Source: Desulfuribacillus stibiiarsenatis (GTDB taxonomy: Bacteria; Bacillota; Bacilli; Desulfuribacillales; Desulfuribacillaceae). Taken from it: a stretch of 64,000 nucleotides of DNA. The notes under the pieces are model-generated. The model did no database searches. It was not told where the DNA came from and saw only the letters and a list, made by a program, of their open reading frames with translations. This document shows positions 56,136-63,833 of the stretch, piece by piece (the first letter of the stretch is position 1; each line of letters opens with the position of its first letter). The DNA is taken from NCBI RefSeq assembly GCF_001742305.1, contig NZ_MJAT01000040.1, forward strand, positions 60,844 to 124,843, written 5' to 3'. Position numbers and translations under genes: made by a program.

Positions 56136-57647
56136 ATGAGCAAAAAGCTGATTATCAATTGTGATAGTAGAGAAATTCGCGTAGGCGCCATAGAGAATGA
56201 GAGGCTGGTTGACCTATATATTCAACGACCGGAAAATCAACGTGTTGTAGGCAATATATATAAAGGTCGGGTCGAGAATGTGCTACCTGGGATGCAGGCA
56301 GCGTTTATTGACATTGGACTGGAGAAGAATGCATTCCTATATGTTGATGATGCAGTGCCTACCAACCATTCTGGCGGAGCCAATAATCCTACGAATCTAG
56401 ATATTCAGAATGTATTGCGTCAGGGACAAGAGATTGTTGTTCAAGTCATTAAAGAGCCCTTTGGCACAAAAGGGGCCCGAGTCAGTACGAACATTAACAT
56501 CCCTGGGCGTTATGTGGTGTTGATGCCACTGTCAAAATATATTGGAATCTCGCGGAAAATTGAAATGGAACTGGAGCGTGAACGATTACGTACCATTTCC
56601 GAGGGTTTATTTGGTAAAGAACAGATGGGCCTTATTGTCCGTACAGTAGCTGATGGAGTAACGGATCGTCAGCTTGAGGTAGACTATTTATACTTAAAAG
56701 GTTTATGGGAAAAGGTGCAGAAAAACCTCACGAAGGTGAAAACACCTGGACTCGTACATCGAGACTTAGAGATATTGCCACGCGTTATCCGTGATGTGTT
56801 CACGGAAGATGTCAATGAGGTTGTCATCGATACCTACGAAGATTACGTAGCGATCGTTAAGATTATTGAAAGCATTGCACCGCACAAAAAGTCTTGTGTG
56901 ACTCACTATAAAGGAAAAGACCCAATTTTCCATCATTATTTAATCGAGCAAGAGCTGGATAAGGCGTTAAAACAGAAGGTTTGGCTGAAAAGCGGCGGAT
57001 ATCTAATCATTGATCACACAGAGGCGTTGACGGTTATAGATGTCAATACTGGGAAGTTCGTTGGGCAGAGCAGTCTGGAAGAGACTGTCGTCACTACTAA
57101 CGTGGAAGCGGCGAGAGAAGTAGCATTCCAGCTCCGTTTGCGGAATATTAGCGGAATTATCATTGTCGATTTTATCGACATGCACATAGAAGGCAATCAA
57201 CAAAAGGTCCTTCGTGTCCTAGAGGAAGAATTGAAGAAAGACCGTAATAAAACACATTTGCTAGGAATCACTAAATTAGGATTAGTAGAAATCACACGCA
57301 AAAAAGTACGGAAGAGCCTGAATGAATTTATTATGGGGACGTGCCAAACCTGTCATGGAACAGGAAAGACATGGTCTAAGGAAGCAACGACGAATAAAAT
57401 CGATAGAGAAGTACGACATTTCCTTCGCTACTCTAAAGATGATGCGATTGTCATTGAATTACATGAAGATATAGTCTCGGAATTTAAGGGTGAGCAAGAG
57501 GAACATATTCATAGATTAGAAGATGAGTTCGGTAAACGGATTTTTATTCGCATCAAGAAGCATGTCCCGTTACAACATTTTAATATTGTGTTCTCAGGGG
57601 AAGTGCGTGATGCTACTCGCATTGCTAAATTGACGAACTTTAATTAA
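56136..57647 (+). CDS. rng: Ribonuclease G/E family endoribonuclease
   Basis: 503-residue endoribonuclease active in 5' end-dependent RNA processing. The S1 domain (VVGNIYKGRVENVLPGMQAA, near 40), the RNase H-like and DNase I-like catalytic region with LTVIDVNTGKFVG and IIVDFIDMH (metal-binding aspartates), and the zinc-link CQTCHGTGKT near residue 410 are seen. Length fits RNase G rather than full RNase E. It lies directly before the L21 leader and rplU, the usual Firmicute/clostridial order; B. subtilis lacks it. Confidence 0.93.
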   Translation: MSKKLIINCDSREIRVGAIENERLVDLYIQRPENQRVVGNIYKGRVENVLPGMQAAFIDIGLEKNAFLYVDDAVPTNHSGGANNPTNLDIQNVLRQGQEIVVQVIKEPFGTKGARVSTNINIPGRYVVLMPLSKYIGISRKIEMELERERLRTISEGLFGKEQMGLIVRTVADGVTDRQLEVDYLYLKGLWEKVQKNLTKVKTPGLVHRDLEILPRVIRDVFTEDVNEVVIDTYEDYVAIVKIIESIAPHKKSCVTHYKGKDPIFHHYLIEQELDKALKQKVWLKSGGYLIIDHTEALTVIDVNTGKFVGQSSLEETVVTTNVEAAREVAFQLRLRNISGIIIVDFIDMHIEGNQQKVLRVLEEELKKDRNKTHLLGITKLGLVEITRKKVRKSLNEFIMGTCQTCHGTGKTWSKEATTNKIDREVRHFLRYSKDDAIVIELHEDIVSEFKGEQEEHIHRLEDEFGKRIFIRIKKHVPLQHFNIVFSGEVRDATRIAKLTNFN

Positions 57648-57664
57648 TGAACTGTAATAAAAAG

Positions 57665-57694
57665 TTGACACCTAGTGGCAAAACGTGATATTCT
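57665..57694 (+). promoter_or_regulatory. Sigma-A promoter of the rplU operon
   Basis: TTGACA, 18-nt spacer, TATTCT. Start expected near 57701. Confidence 0.75.
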
Positions 57695-57700
57695 ATTTTG

Positions 57701-57800
57701 AGCAGTGTGCCAATGGGTAAATCCTCCGGCATACTTCAACCGCACGGAAAAGGTCTTAAACTACGGAAGTAGTACCTTTACATCGGCGAGTCTAAGTTAA
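57701..57800 (+). ncRNA. Ribosomal protein L21 leader
   Basis: Between the promoter and rplU lies a GC-richer structured stretch including AAATCCTCCGGCATACTT, CCGCACGGAAAAGG and a pairing GGTCTTAAACTACGG... consistent with the Firmicute L21 leader, which binds L21 for feedback. The call rests on position, length and composition; I could not fold it fully. Confidence 0.65.
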
Positions 57801-57814
57801 TAGGAGGTGCAAGT

Positions 57815-58126
57815 ATGTACGCAATTATCGAGACAGGTGGTAAGCAATACAAGGTTGAGCAAGGAACTGAGCTTTATATCGAGAAGTTAGATGTTGAAGC
57901 TGGTGATGTTGTTAACTTTGATAAAGTATTGTTTGTTGCTAAAGACGGTCAAGTTCAGGTTGGAAGCCCTACAGTTGCTAACGCTACAGTAACGGCTAAA
58001 GTTGAGAAGCATGGTCGTGGAGAAAAGATCATCGTTTTCAAATACAAGTCCAAGAAGAACTACAAGAAAAAGCAAGGTCATCGTCAACCGTTTACAAAAG
58101 TTATCGTTGAAACTATCAACGCGTAA
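57815..58126 (+). CDS. rplU: 50S ribosomal protein L21
   Basis: 103 residues, normal. Begins [20 protein letters not shown] and ends with [19 protein letters not shown], both diagnostic for L21, which binds 23S rRNA. AGGAGG precedes ATG 57815. First gene of the rplU-prp-rpmA operon. Confidence 0.98.
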   Translation: MYAIIETGGKQYKVEQGTELYIEKLDVEAGDVVNFDKVLFVAKDGQVQVGSPTVANATVTAKVEKHGRGEKIIVFKYKSKKNYKKKQGHRQPFTKVIVETINA

Positions 58127-58131
58127 TTACT

Positions 58132-58467
58132 ATGGTTGAGATAAAGATCGCAAAAAATAGCTTGGATGAAATTGTCTCACTCCAAGTAAATGGGCATGCT
58201 GGATACGCGGACGCAGGACAAGATATTGTCTGTTCAGCAGTATCGATTCTAACATTTAATACCATTAACAGTATTGAGCATTTTTTAAAGGCGAAACTCC
58301 ATCCGGAAGCAACTTCACTAGGGAGCTTGGAATGTGATTTTCCTGTTCTTGAAGAGGTAGGAGCTCAGGAGAAAATGCAGTTGTTATTACAAAGCATGTT
58401 ATTTGGACTTCGAGCGATTGAAGAAAACTATAAAGATTTTATAGCAATCAAAATTAATTACGTATAA
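58132..58467 (+). CDS. prp: Ribosomal-processing cysteine protease Prp
   Basis: 111 residues; YsxB in Bacillus. It cleaves the N-terminal extension of L27. The catalytic His and Cys lie in VNGHAGYADAGQDIVCSAVS (His about residue 21, Cys about 33). The substrate, encoded next, begins [13 protein letters not shown], which includes the cleavage site after the two Phe, so enzyme and substrate agree. It starts 5 nt after rplU with a weak ribosome site, implying coupling. Confidence 0.95.
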   Translation: MVEIKIAKNSLDEIVSLQVNGHAGYADAGQDIVCSAVSILTFNTINSIEHFLKAKLHPEATSLGSLECDFPVLEEVGAQEKMQLLLQSMLFGLRAIEENYKDFIAIKINYV

Positions 58468-58480
58468 GGAGGTGGCTTGA

Positions 58481-58777
58481 ATGCTACAATTAAACCTTCA
58501 GTTTTTTGCTCAGAAAAAAGGGGTAGGTAGTTCGAAGAACGGCCGTGACAGCCAAGCTAAGCGCTTAGGCGTTAAGCGTGCAGATGGTCAACTAGTTACT
58601 GCTGGAAGTATCCTTGTACGTCAAAGAGGAACGAAAGTATATCCTGGAGTAAACGTTGGTATTGGTGGAGATGACACTCTTTTTGCTACGGCAGAAGGAA
58701 CTGTTAAATTCGAAAGACTTGGACGCGACAAGAAGCGTGTAAGTGTATATCCAGTAGCGGTTACTGCTGAAGCATAA
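58481..58777 (+). CDS. rpmA: 50S ribosomal protein L27 (with cleavable N-terminal extension)
   Basis: 98 residues. MLQLNLQFF is removed by Prp, exposing [20 protein letters not shown], whose end reaches the peptidyl-transferase centre. [20 protein letters not shown] is conserved. AGGAGG precedes ATG 58481. Last gene of its operon, followed by a terminator. Confidence 0.98.
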   Translation: MLQLNLQFFAQKKGVGSSKNGRDSQAKRLGVKRADGQLVTAGSILVRQRGTKVYPGVNVGIGGDDTLFATAEGTVKFERLGRDKKRVSVYPVAVTAEA

Positions 58778-58787
58778 TCGAAAGCGA

Positions 58788-58821
58788 GAAGGTCTGGTGA
58801 TGAAATACACCAGGCCTTTTT
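58788..58821 (+). terminator. Terminator after rpmA
   Basis: AAGGTCTGGTG and CACCAGGCCTT pair across an 8-nt loop, then U residues. Confidence 0.88.
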
Positions 58822-58852
58822 TATTCATAACAACACTGCTTATCTTCTTAAT

Positions 58853-58881
58853 AAAGGAAATTACACTTTTTTGTCGAATAT
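58853..58881 (+). promoter_or_regulatory. Sigma-H-type promoter of spo0B-obg
   Basis: AAAGGAAAT, 11-nt spacer, GTCGAATAT: full match to the sigma-H consensus; TTTGTCGAA also fits a Spo0A box. Start near 58888, about 84 nt before spo0B. Confidence 0.65.
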
Positions 58882-58971
58882 GTCGAGTATAGACAAGGGG
58901 CAAATGACAATTGACAATTGTTTATCGATTATATTCTTATGGAAGAATAATTTGAGTTAGGAAGATGAGAT

Positions 58972-59541
58972 TTGGAAATACTAGATAGAACAAAACCGTA
59001 TTCTGAGTTAATACATATGATGACTGATCTTCGACACGATATGGTGAATCATTTGCAAGTGATTCACGCGTATGCGAAACTGGATGGAAATGACCGTATC
59101 ATCCAATATATTGATGGAATCGCGCATGAGTTTAAAATGCATAGCCGATTATCAAATATTGGCAGTCATTTTGTCGCTGCAAAGCTAATTTCATTTATGA
59201 TGCGATACCCAGAGTTACAAATAGATTGCTTTATCCAGAGTAAAAACATTCTATTTCAAGTACTACCTCACCCAGAGTACGAGCTAGCTAACATCATGAT
59301 AGATGTTTGTATTGCACTCGCAGCCCAAGAAACAAAACAGAATAAAATGCAAATTGCGATTTCTATTGAAGATGAGAATTCAATTGTTTTTACATTGTAT
59401 GGAAAGAGTTTAGAGGAAAAACCAGGTGTATTAGCGTGTTTACATAAGAAATTGTCAAGATATAATGTGTTTGTGCAACAAAATCATCAAGATTCAGAAG
59501 TATTTGAGTGGGAACTTTCACGCAATAATAAGGGGTTATAG
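58972..59541 (+). CDS. spo0B: Sporulation phosphotransferase Spo0B
   Basis: 189 residues (B. subtilis 192). It passes phosphate from Spo0F to Spo0A in the sporulation phosphorelay. The phosphorylated His lies in LRHDMVNHLQVIHAYAKL (near residue 24), in a helical hairpin that dimerises; the C-terminal part resembles a degenerate histidine-kinase ATPase domain. The likely start is TTG 58972. It lies between rpmA and obg as in Bacillus, behind a sigma-H-type promoter, while the Bacillus gene is usually read from vegetative promoters. Confidence 0.9.
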   Translation: MEILDRTKPYSELIHMMTDLRHDMVNHLQVIHAYAKLDGNDRIIQYIDGIAHEFKMHSRLSNIGSHFVAAKLISFMMRYPELQIDCFIQSKNILFQVLPHPEYELANIMIDVCIALAAQETKQNKMQIAISIEDENSIVFTLYGKSLEEKPGVLACLHKKLSRYNVFVQQNHQDSEVFEWELSRNNKGL

Positions 59542-59576
59542 TAAGAAACTAAGGAAAAAAGTTAGAGGTGAATTCT

Positions 59577-60890
59577 TTGTTCGTAGATAAGGTTAAGATT
59601 TATGTAAAGGGTGGCGATGGCGGTAAGGGAATGGTAGCATTCCGCCGTGAGCCGTTTGTACCCGATGGTGGACCTGCTGGTGGCGATGGTGGCCGAGGTG
59701 GGGATGTAATTTTCCGTGTGGATGAAGGGTTACGAACCTTGGTGGATTTCCGCTTTAAAAAGCATTTTCGTGCTGATGGTGGTGAACATGGCAAGACGAA
59801 AAACCAACATGGTGCGAAGGCGGATAGTCTAATAGTACGCGTACCACCAGGTACCGTAGTAACGAACGTGAACACGGGGGAAGTCATTGCAGACTTAATT
59901 CGTGTGGATGATGAGGCGGTAATCGCTAAGGGTGGCCGCGGTGGCCGTGGTAACACACGTTTTGCCAATTCTCGTTTTAAAGCTCCGGATATCGCTGAGA
60001 AAGGTGAACCTGGTGAAGAATTGGAAATCCAACTTGAGTTAAAAATATTAGCTGATGTTGGGCTTGTTGGATTCCCTTCCGTAGGGAAATCGACGATTCT
60101 TTCTGTCGTTTCTGCAGCCAAGCCGAAGATTGCGGAATACCATTTCACAACTATATCTCCGAATATCGGTGTTGTAAAAGCTGGCGACGATAGCTTTGTC
60201 ATGGCAGACCTTCCGGGTCTAATTGAGGGCGCACATTTAGGTGTGGGACTAGGGCATCAATTCCTAAGGCACATTGAAAGAACTCGTGTAATAGTACACG
60301 TAGTCGACATGTCTGCTCTAGAGGGACGTGATCCATTCAATGACTATCAACAAATCAATGCAGAGCTTGAATTATACAATTTACGATTGATGGAAAGACC
60401 GCAGTTGATTGTAGCGAATAAAATGGACATGCCAGATGCGCAAGAAAATCTTGTGAAATTCACAGAAGAATTAAAACAGCATTATAAGGAAAATGGCTTA
60501 AACCCTGATGATGTCAAGATATATGAAGTATCTGCATTAACGAAAAAGGGATTGGATCCATTAGTTCGAGATATCGCAACGATGCTTCGTGATCTACCTA
60601 ACATTTTATTATACGATGAGATTGGTGAATCAGAAGAGGATTATAAAGTATATAGAGCGCAACAAGAAGAAAAACCATTTACAATTAGTCGTGACCAGCA
60701 TGTGTATGTTGTCGGTGGCGAGAAGATTGAAAAACTTGTACTTATGACTGACTTCAGCCGCGAAGATGGGGTCGTTCGTTTCCAAAGGATCCTCAAGGGA
60801 ATTGGTGTCGATAATGCTTTAAGGCAAGCAGGAGCTAAAGAAGGAGACACGATTCGCATCGTAGAGATGGAATTTGAATTTGTCGATTAG
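59577..60890 (+). CDS. obg: GTPase Obg (CgtA)
   Basis: 437 residues: glycine-rich Obg domain ([20 protein letters not shown], about 1-158), G domain with G1 [13 protein letters not shown]2 [12 protein letters not shown]3 [10 protein letters not shown] and G4 NKMD, and a C-terminal OCT domain (about 345-425). It works in 50S assembly and stress response. TTG 59577 is my start since GAGG then lies 8 nt upstream and MFVDKVK is the family N-terminus; GTG 59568 overlaps that site. Last gene of the syntenic block. Confidence 0.96.
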   Translation: MFVDKVKIYVKGGDGGKGMVAFRREPFVPDGGPAGGDGGRGGDVIFRVDEGLRTLVDFRFKKHFRADGGEHGKTKNQHGAKADSLIVRVPPGTVVTNVNTGEVIADLIRVDDEAVIAKGGRGGRGNTRFANSRFKAPDIAEKGEPGEELEIQLELKILADVGLVGFPSVGKSTILSVVSAAKPKIAEYHFTTISPNIGVVKAGDDSFVMADLPGLIEGAHLGVGLGHQFLRHIERTRVIVHVVDMSALEGRDPFNDYQQINAELELYNLRLMERPQLIVANKMDMPDAQENLVKFTEELKQHYKENGLNPDDVKIYEVSALTKKGLDPLVRDIATMLRDLPNILLYDEIGESEEDYKVYRAQQEEKPFTISRDQHVYVVGGEKIEKLVLMTDFSREDGVVRFQRILKGIGVDNALRQAGAKEGDTIRIVEMEFEFVD

Positions 60891-60951
60891 TACAAATTTA
60901 TGGATGGGTGCAAATTTGTAGATTAGTACGTGTGTTTTGTAAGAATGTAGG

Positions 60952-60983
60952 TAGATGTGGTTTGAAATACCACATCTTTTTTT
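60952..60983 (+). terminator. Terminator after obg
   Basis: AGATGTGG/CCACATCT around 9 nt, then TTTTTTT. Confidence 0.9.
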
Positions 60984-61003
60984 GTGGAATTTTCCTGAAA
61001 TGG

Positions 61004-61032
61004 TTGACTATTATTTCAATGTGTGGTAATCT
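61004..61032 (+). promoter_or_regulatory. Promoter of the tRNA cluster
   Basis: TTGACT, 17 nt, TAATCT, 30 nt before the first tRNA. Confidence 0.7.
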
Positions 61033-61062
61033 AATAAATGTCGCTAGAAATTGCGACAAGCT

Positions 61063-61139
61063 GGAGCTGTGGTGTAGAGGCCTAACATGCCTGCCTGTCA
61101 CGCAGGAGATCGCGGGTTCGAATCCCGTCAGCTCCGCCA
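61063..61139 (+). tRNA. tRNA-Asp (GTC)
   Basis: 77 nt with encoded CCA. Anticodon stem CCTGC/GCAGG encloses CTGTCAC, anticodon GTC. T-loop GGTTCGAATCC is regular, acceptor arms GGAGCTG/CAGCTCC pair fully. Confidence 0.97.
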
Positions 61140-61155
61140 TTTTAATTTTAAATAA

Positions 61156-61232
61156 GGGCCTATAGCTCAGTTGGTCAGAGCAACCGGCTCATAACCGGTT
61201 GGTCCTAGGTTCGAATCCTAGTGGGCCCACCA
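61156..61232 (+). tRNA. tRNA with CAT anticodon, probably Ile2 (lysidine type), else Met
   Basis: 77 nt with encoded CCA; acceptor GGGCCTA/TGGGCCC, anticodon loop CTCATAA. The loop and the flanking GGCTCATAACC resemble tRNA-Ile2 whose C34 is changed to lysidine, more than elongator or initiator tRNA-Met; the first base pair G-C rules out a typical initiator. Confidence 0.85.
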
Positions 61233-61286
61233 ACAAACAATTACAAAATAATTGTTAGTATACTTGAGTTTAGTCAAGTATCGATT

Positions 61287-61373
61287 GCCGGGGTGGCGGA
61301 ATCGGCAGACGCACAGGACTTAAAATCCTGCGAGGTCACACTCGTACCGGTTCAAGTCCGGTCCTCGGCACCA
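61287..61373 (+). tRNA. tRNA-Leu (TAA)
   Basis: 87 nt with a long variable arm (CGAGGTCACACTCG) and CCA. Anticodon loop CTTAAAA, anticodon TAA. Acceptor GCCGGGG pairs with CCTCGGC with a G-T pair. Confidence 0.97.
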
Positions 61374-61390
61374 TAATAATTTAATTCAGT

Positions 61391-61466
61391 GGGCGAATAG
61401 CTCAGCTGGGAGAGCGCTACCCCGACACGGTAGAGGTCATCGGTTCGAGCCCGGTTTCGCCCACCA
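61391..61466 (+). tRNA. tRNA-Val (GAC); probable integration target
   Basis: 76 nt with CCA. Anticodon loop CCGACAC, anticodon GAC. Acceptor GGGCGAA/TTCGCCC. The integrase gene lies 100 nt downstream facing the tRNA, the usual layout when an element is inserted at a tRNA 3' end. Confidence 0.96.
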
Positions 61467-61477
61467 CTAAAAACCTT

Positions 61478-61518
61478 GAAAAGACGCGGTTTTCCTTTAT
61501 GGAAGATCGTGTCTTTTC
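61478..61518 (+). terminator. Hairpin after the tRNA cluster
   Basis: GAAAAGACGCG pairs with CGTGTCTTTTC (one G-T pair) around 19 nt. Sequence at the base (CCGTTTATC) is a weak U-tract on the plus strand; it may act in both directions, also for the integrase transcript. Confidence 0.55.
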
Positions 61519-61566
61519 CGTTTATCATTTTTTCAGGGGCTAAATGAGGGGATAAAAATTTTAGTT

Positions 61567-62721
61567 TTATTCATTTAGTGCTAATTGAGAAAATACATCC
61601 GCTGACTTTTGATCGGCTTCTTTTAAATGGTGGCCATAAACATTCATAGTTATTTTAATATCAGAATGTCCTAATCTCTCAGATATAGTTTTAGCATGTA
61701 CTCCAGCATTTATGAGCAGTGTAGCAGATGTATGCCTAAGGTCGTGGAAGCGTATATTCTTGATTCCGGTACGCTTTGTAAATCGTCCCCACCATTGTGT
61801 AACACTATCAGGTCGTAACGGTTTACCAGCCCAGCTTGATAATACAAAAAAGTGTTCATCAGCTTCGTATAGCTCACCACATTTTATACGTTTCTCAAGC
61901 TGTTCTTTTTTTAGTTTTTTAAGTGGTATATCAAGCAATTCAGAGGGATATATAACTTTTCGAACTGAGCTTTCGGTTTTCGGCTCGCGTAATTCGTATC
62001 CACTGCCTTTCTTTATAAGTAAACTATGCTTAATATAGATTGTTTTAGTATTAATATCTATATCATCCCACTGTAAACCAAGGATTTCCCCTCTGCGTAA
62101 CCCACAAGCGACAGCTAGTAGCACTAAAACTTGATGTTGTATCGACTCAATCTTTAATTTTTCAACGAGTAAGCGATACTCAGATGAGTCATAAACATTA
62201 GACTTTTGATGTTTAACCTTTGGGGGCTTAACATTATTGCATGGGTTTTTGTTAATTAAATTCCATTCAGTTGCACGACTTAGAACATTACGTAATACTT
62301 TATATATATCATTTTGTGTTGCTGACTTGATGTGGGATTTACTTAATTTTGAAACGAACTCTACGACATGAATAGTTTGAATCTGACCCAATCTAAAATG
62401 GCCAAATGCTGGAATAATCCTACTGATTAAGTGTCGTTCATATTTTTCATATGTTGTTGGCGATAAATGTTGTTTGGCATAATTCTGGTGCCACATAGCT
62501 ACAAATGCTTCAAATGATAATGTTGTAGGTTCCGTAAACTCTCCTTTTTCAATTTCCATAATAAATCTTGCAAGTTCTTTTTCCGCTTCAGATTTTTTAT
62601 CACAATATACAGTTTTTCGAAACCGACGGTATTTCGTTCCTAAACTTTGACCACCATACACGGTTAATCGCCATGCTAAGCCTTTTTTAGTCATTCCGCG
62701 TTTTTCTACACTACCTTTCAT
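61567..62721 (-). CDS. int: Tyrosine recombinase / integrase of a mobile element
   Basis: 384 residues. N-terminal AP2-like arm-binding segment (MKGSVEKRGMTKKGLAWRLT), a SAM-like core-binding domain (FEAFVAMWHQNYAKQHLSPT, about 75-160), and the catalytic domain with Arg in CGLRRGEILGLQWDD, HxxR in FHDLRHTSATLLI, and the Tyr in MNVYGH near the end. This is the phage/ICE integrase type (Tn916 and phage relatives). Start ATG 62721 has GAGAGGGGG before it; the frame runs further upstream without a site. It points at tRNA-Val, the likely attachment site. Confidence 0.93.
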   Translation of the reverse strand: MKGSVEKRGMTKKGLAWRLTVYGGQSLGTKYRRFRKTVYCDKKSEAEKELARFIMEIEKGEFTEPTTLSFEAFVAMWHQNYAKQHLSPTTYEKYERHLISRIIPAFGHFRLGQIQTIHVVEFVSKLSKSHIKSATQNDIYKVLRNVLSRATEWNLINKNPCNNVKPPKVKHQKSNVYDSSEYRLLVEKLKIESIQHQVLVLLAVACGLRRGEILGLQWDDIDINTKTIYIKHSLLIKKGSGYELREPKTESSVRKVIYPSELLDIPLKKLKKEQLEKRIKCGELYEADEHFFVLSSWAGKPLRPDSVTQWWGRFTKRTGIKNIRFHDLRHTSATLLINAGVHAKTISERLGHSDIKITMNVYGHHLKEADQKSADVFSQLALNE

Positions 62722-62787
62722 TTTTCGGCCCCCTCTCAATATATTTTTAAAATACCATGCAATAGAGATATAAGAAAGTGTACTACT

Positions 62788-62807
62788 AAACAAACGCTCG
62801 TTTGTTT
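62788..62807. promoter_or_regulatory. Perfect 9-bp inverted repeat, TetR-type operator candidate
   Basis: AAACAAACG-CT-CGTTTGTTT is a perfect dyad of 9-bp arms, 67 bp upstream of the integrase start. This form is usual for TetR-family repressors. No tetR gene lies in the window. Confidence 0.55.
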
Positions 62808-62872
62808 CAATATTTAGTAAAAATGGTAATAAAGACCTGTGCGAGATGTTGTTGTATAGTGTATTTATCCTA

Positions 62873-62900
62873 TTGAAATTGAGTTCTGTTTATTTATAAT
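62873..62900 (+). promoter_or_regulatory. Promoter of the element's leader RNA
   Basis: TTGAAA, 16-nt spacer, TATAAT on the plus strand. Start near 62907. Confidence 0.7.
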
Positions 62901-62906
62901 GAAGTT

Positions 62907-63118
62907 ATATTATATTGTATCAACCCTTACCGCCCTCTAGCCCTAGTGCTGTTTGCGGAAAAAGCGGACTGTAAAGTGTACGGGCCAAAGGAATCTTTCA
63001 TTCATGAAACGTTCTGCCCATGTAAATTAAACTAGCCAAGTCTTATTTTGTGCTGGTCAAAAAGAGTTATCATTTAAAACGTATTTTACTAATGCAAATT
63101 GGTGAAGTGCGTTTTTTT
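62907..63118 (+). ncRNA. Structured leader or small RNA of the integrated element
   Basis: A roughly 210-nt transcript bounded by the promoter at 62873 and a strong terminator at 63077-63118. Inside are GTTTGC/GCGGAC (62951-62969), TTTCA/TGAAA (62996-63009), and GGGC at 62982 that can pair with GCCC at 62940 or at 63016, giving two exclusive folds. Not recognised. No ORF is evident. It may regulate the excisionase-like gene at 63199. This is the main content of the 62722-63198 gap, besides the operator candidate. Confidence 0.5.
63077..63118 (+). terminator. Strong terminator before the excisionase-like gene
   Basis: 17-nt arms (left 63077-63093, right 63098-63114) pair along their full length, several as G-T, around a GCAA tetraloop, then seven U residues. 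Confidence 0.88.
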
Positions 63119-63198
63119 GTTTTAAAAAAGGGGAACCACAGGATATTTGTAATAGCCGACTTTTGTTTTGATATTTTTTTTTGGAGAGGGGTGAGATC

Positions 63199-63387
63199 GT
63201 GATAACTAGAAGAACTTTAACGATGAAAGAAGCATCACAATGGCTTGGGATAAGCTACCATCTATTAGCTGAAAAGGCGCGAAAAGGAGATATACCACAT
63301 AGCAGGATTGGATCTAGGGTGTTATTTCGTGCTGAATCTTTGGAAAACTGGCTTAATCAGCAAGAAGAGTTAAAATTGTCGAGATAG
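63199..63387 (+). CDS. Excisionase-like helix-turn-helix protein
   Basis: 62 residues. LTMKEASQWLGISYHLLAEK and IPHSRIGSRVLFRAESLENW form the HTH_17/MerR-like fold of small excisionases and DNA-binding adaptor proteins. It probably directs the integrase to excise, or represses. GTG 63199 is preferred since AGAGGGGTGAG lies just before it. It is divergent from int and behind a terminated leader RNA, suggesting tight control. Confidence 0.82.
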   Translation: MITRRTLTMKEASQWLGISYHLLAEKARKGDIPHSRIGSRVLFRAESLENWLNQQEELKLSR

Positions 63388-63430
63388 AATTTCTGTACTT
63401 AAGTTTATACGATTATGAAAGGATGATTAT

Positions 63431-63775
63431 ATGAAATATTTAAACTTAATAGAAACATTCCATGAGTGGAAAGAAGTAAATCACTTGCCTGCCACTGCGA
63501 TAGCACTATGGTTTGCCTTGTTGCACAAAAGTAATAAGTGTGGGTGTAAACATGAATTTACTTTGCCTAATGTTATATTACAACATGCTGCTGGATTAAG
63601 TCGTAAACAATTAGATGCAGCTAGAGTCGCCTTAATAGAAGCAAATTTAATTTACTATGAGAGAAGTAACCGTGTAAATCAAGCTGGCAAATATACCTTG
63701 TTATTGACTGATTATTTGGGACAACAGAAAGACCAGCAGAAAGACCAGCAGAATGAACATGCCCCTGTCAAGTAG
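63431..63775 (+). CDS. Helix-turn-helix protein, possible replication protein of element
   Basis: 114 residues. The sequence WFALLHKSNKCGCKHEFTLP and AGLSRKQLDAARVALIEANL looks like the winged-helix N-terminus of DnaD-like or replication-initiation proteins of phages and ICEs, with a short Gln/Lys/Asp-repeat tail (QQKDQQKDQQNE). It is shorter than full DnaD, so it may be a stand-alone module. AAAGGATG precedes ATG 63431. It follows the excisionase-like gene by 43 nt. Confidence 0.65.
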   Translation: MKYLNLIETFHEWKEVNHLPATAIALWFALLHKSNKCGCKHEFTLPNVILQHAAGLSRKQLDAARVALIEANLIYYERSNRVNQAGKYTLLLTDYLGQQKDQQKDQQNEHAPVK

Positions 63776-63802
63776 ACAGTAGAAAAAACAAAAGTATTAT
63801 GG

Positions 63803-63833
63803 CGTCAATCATTAGTTATGGTTGACGTTTTTT
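63803..63833 (+). terminator. Terminator after the helix-turn-helix gene
   Basis: CGTCAA/TTGACG around 13 nt, followed by six U residues. It overlaps the end of the converging gene on the minus strand. Confidence 0.7.

Noticed and set aside
59600..60202. 200-codon minus-strand ORF inside obg
   Set aside because: Shadow of the glycine-rich Obg domain (Pro-rich complement); obg is fully supported on the plus strand.
60908..61165. 85-codon plus-strand ORF
   Set aside because: Runs through the obg terminator and tRNA-Asp.
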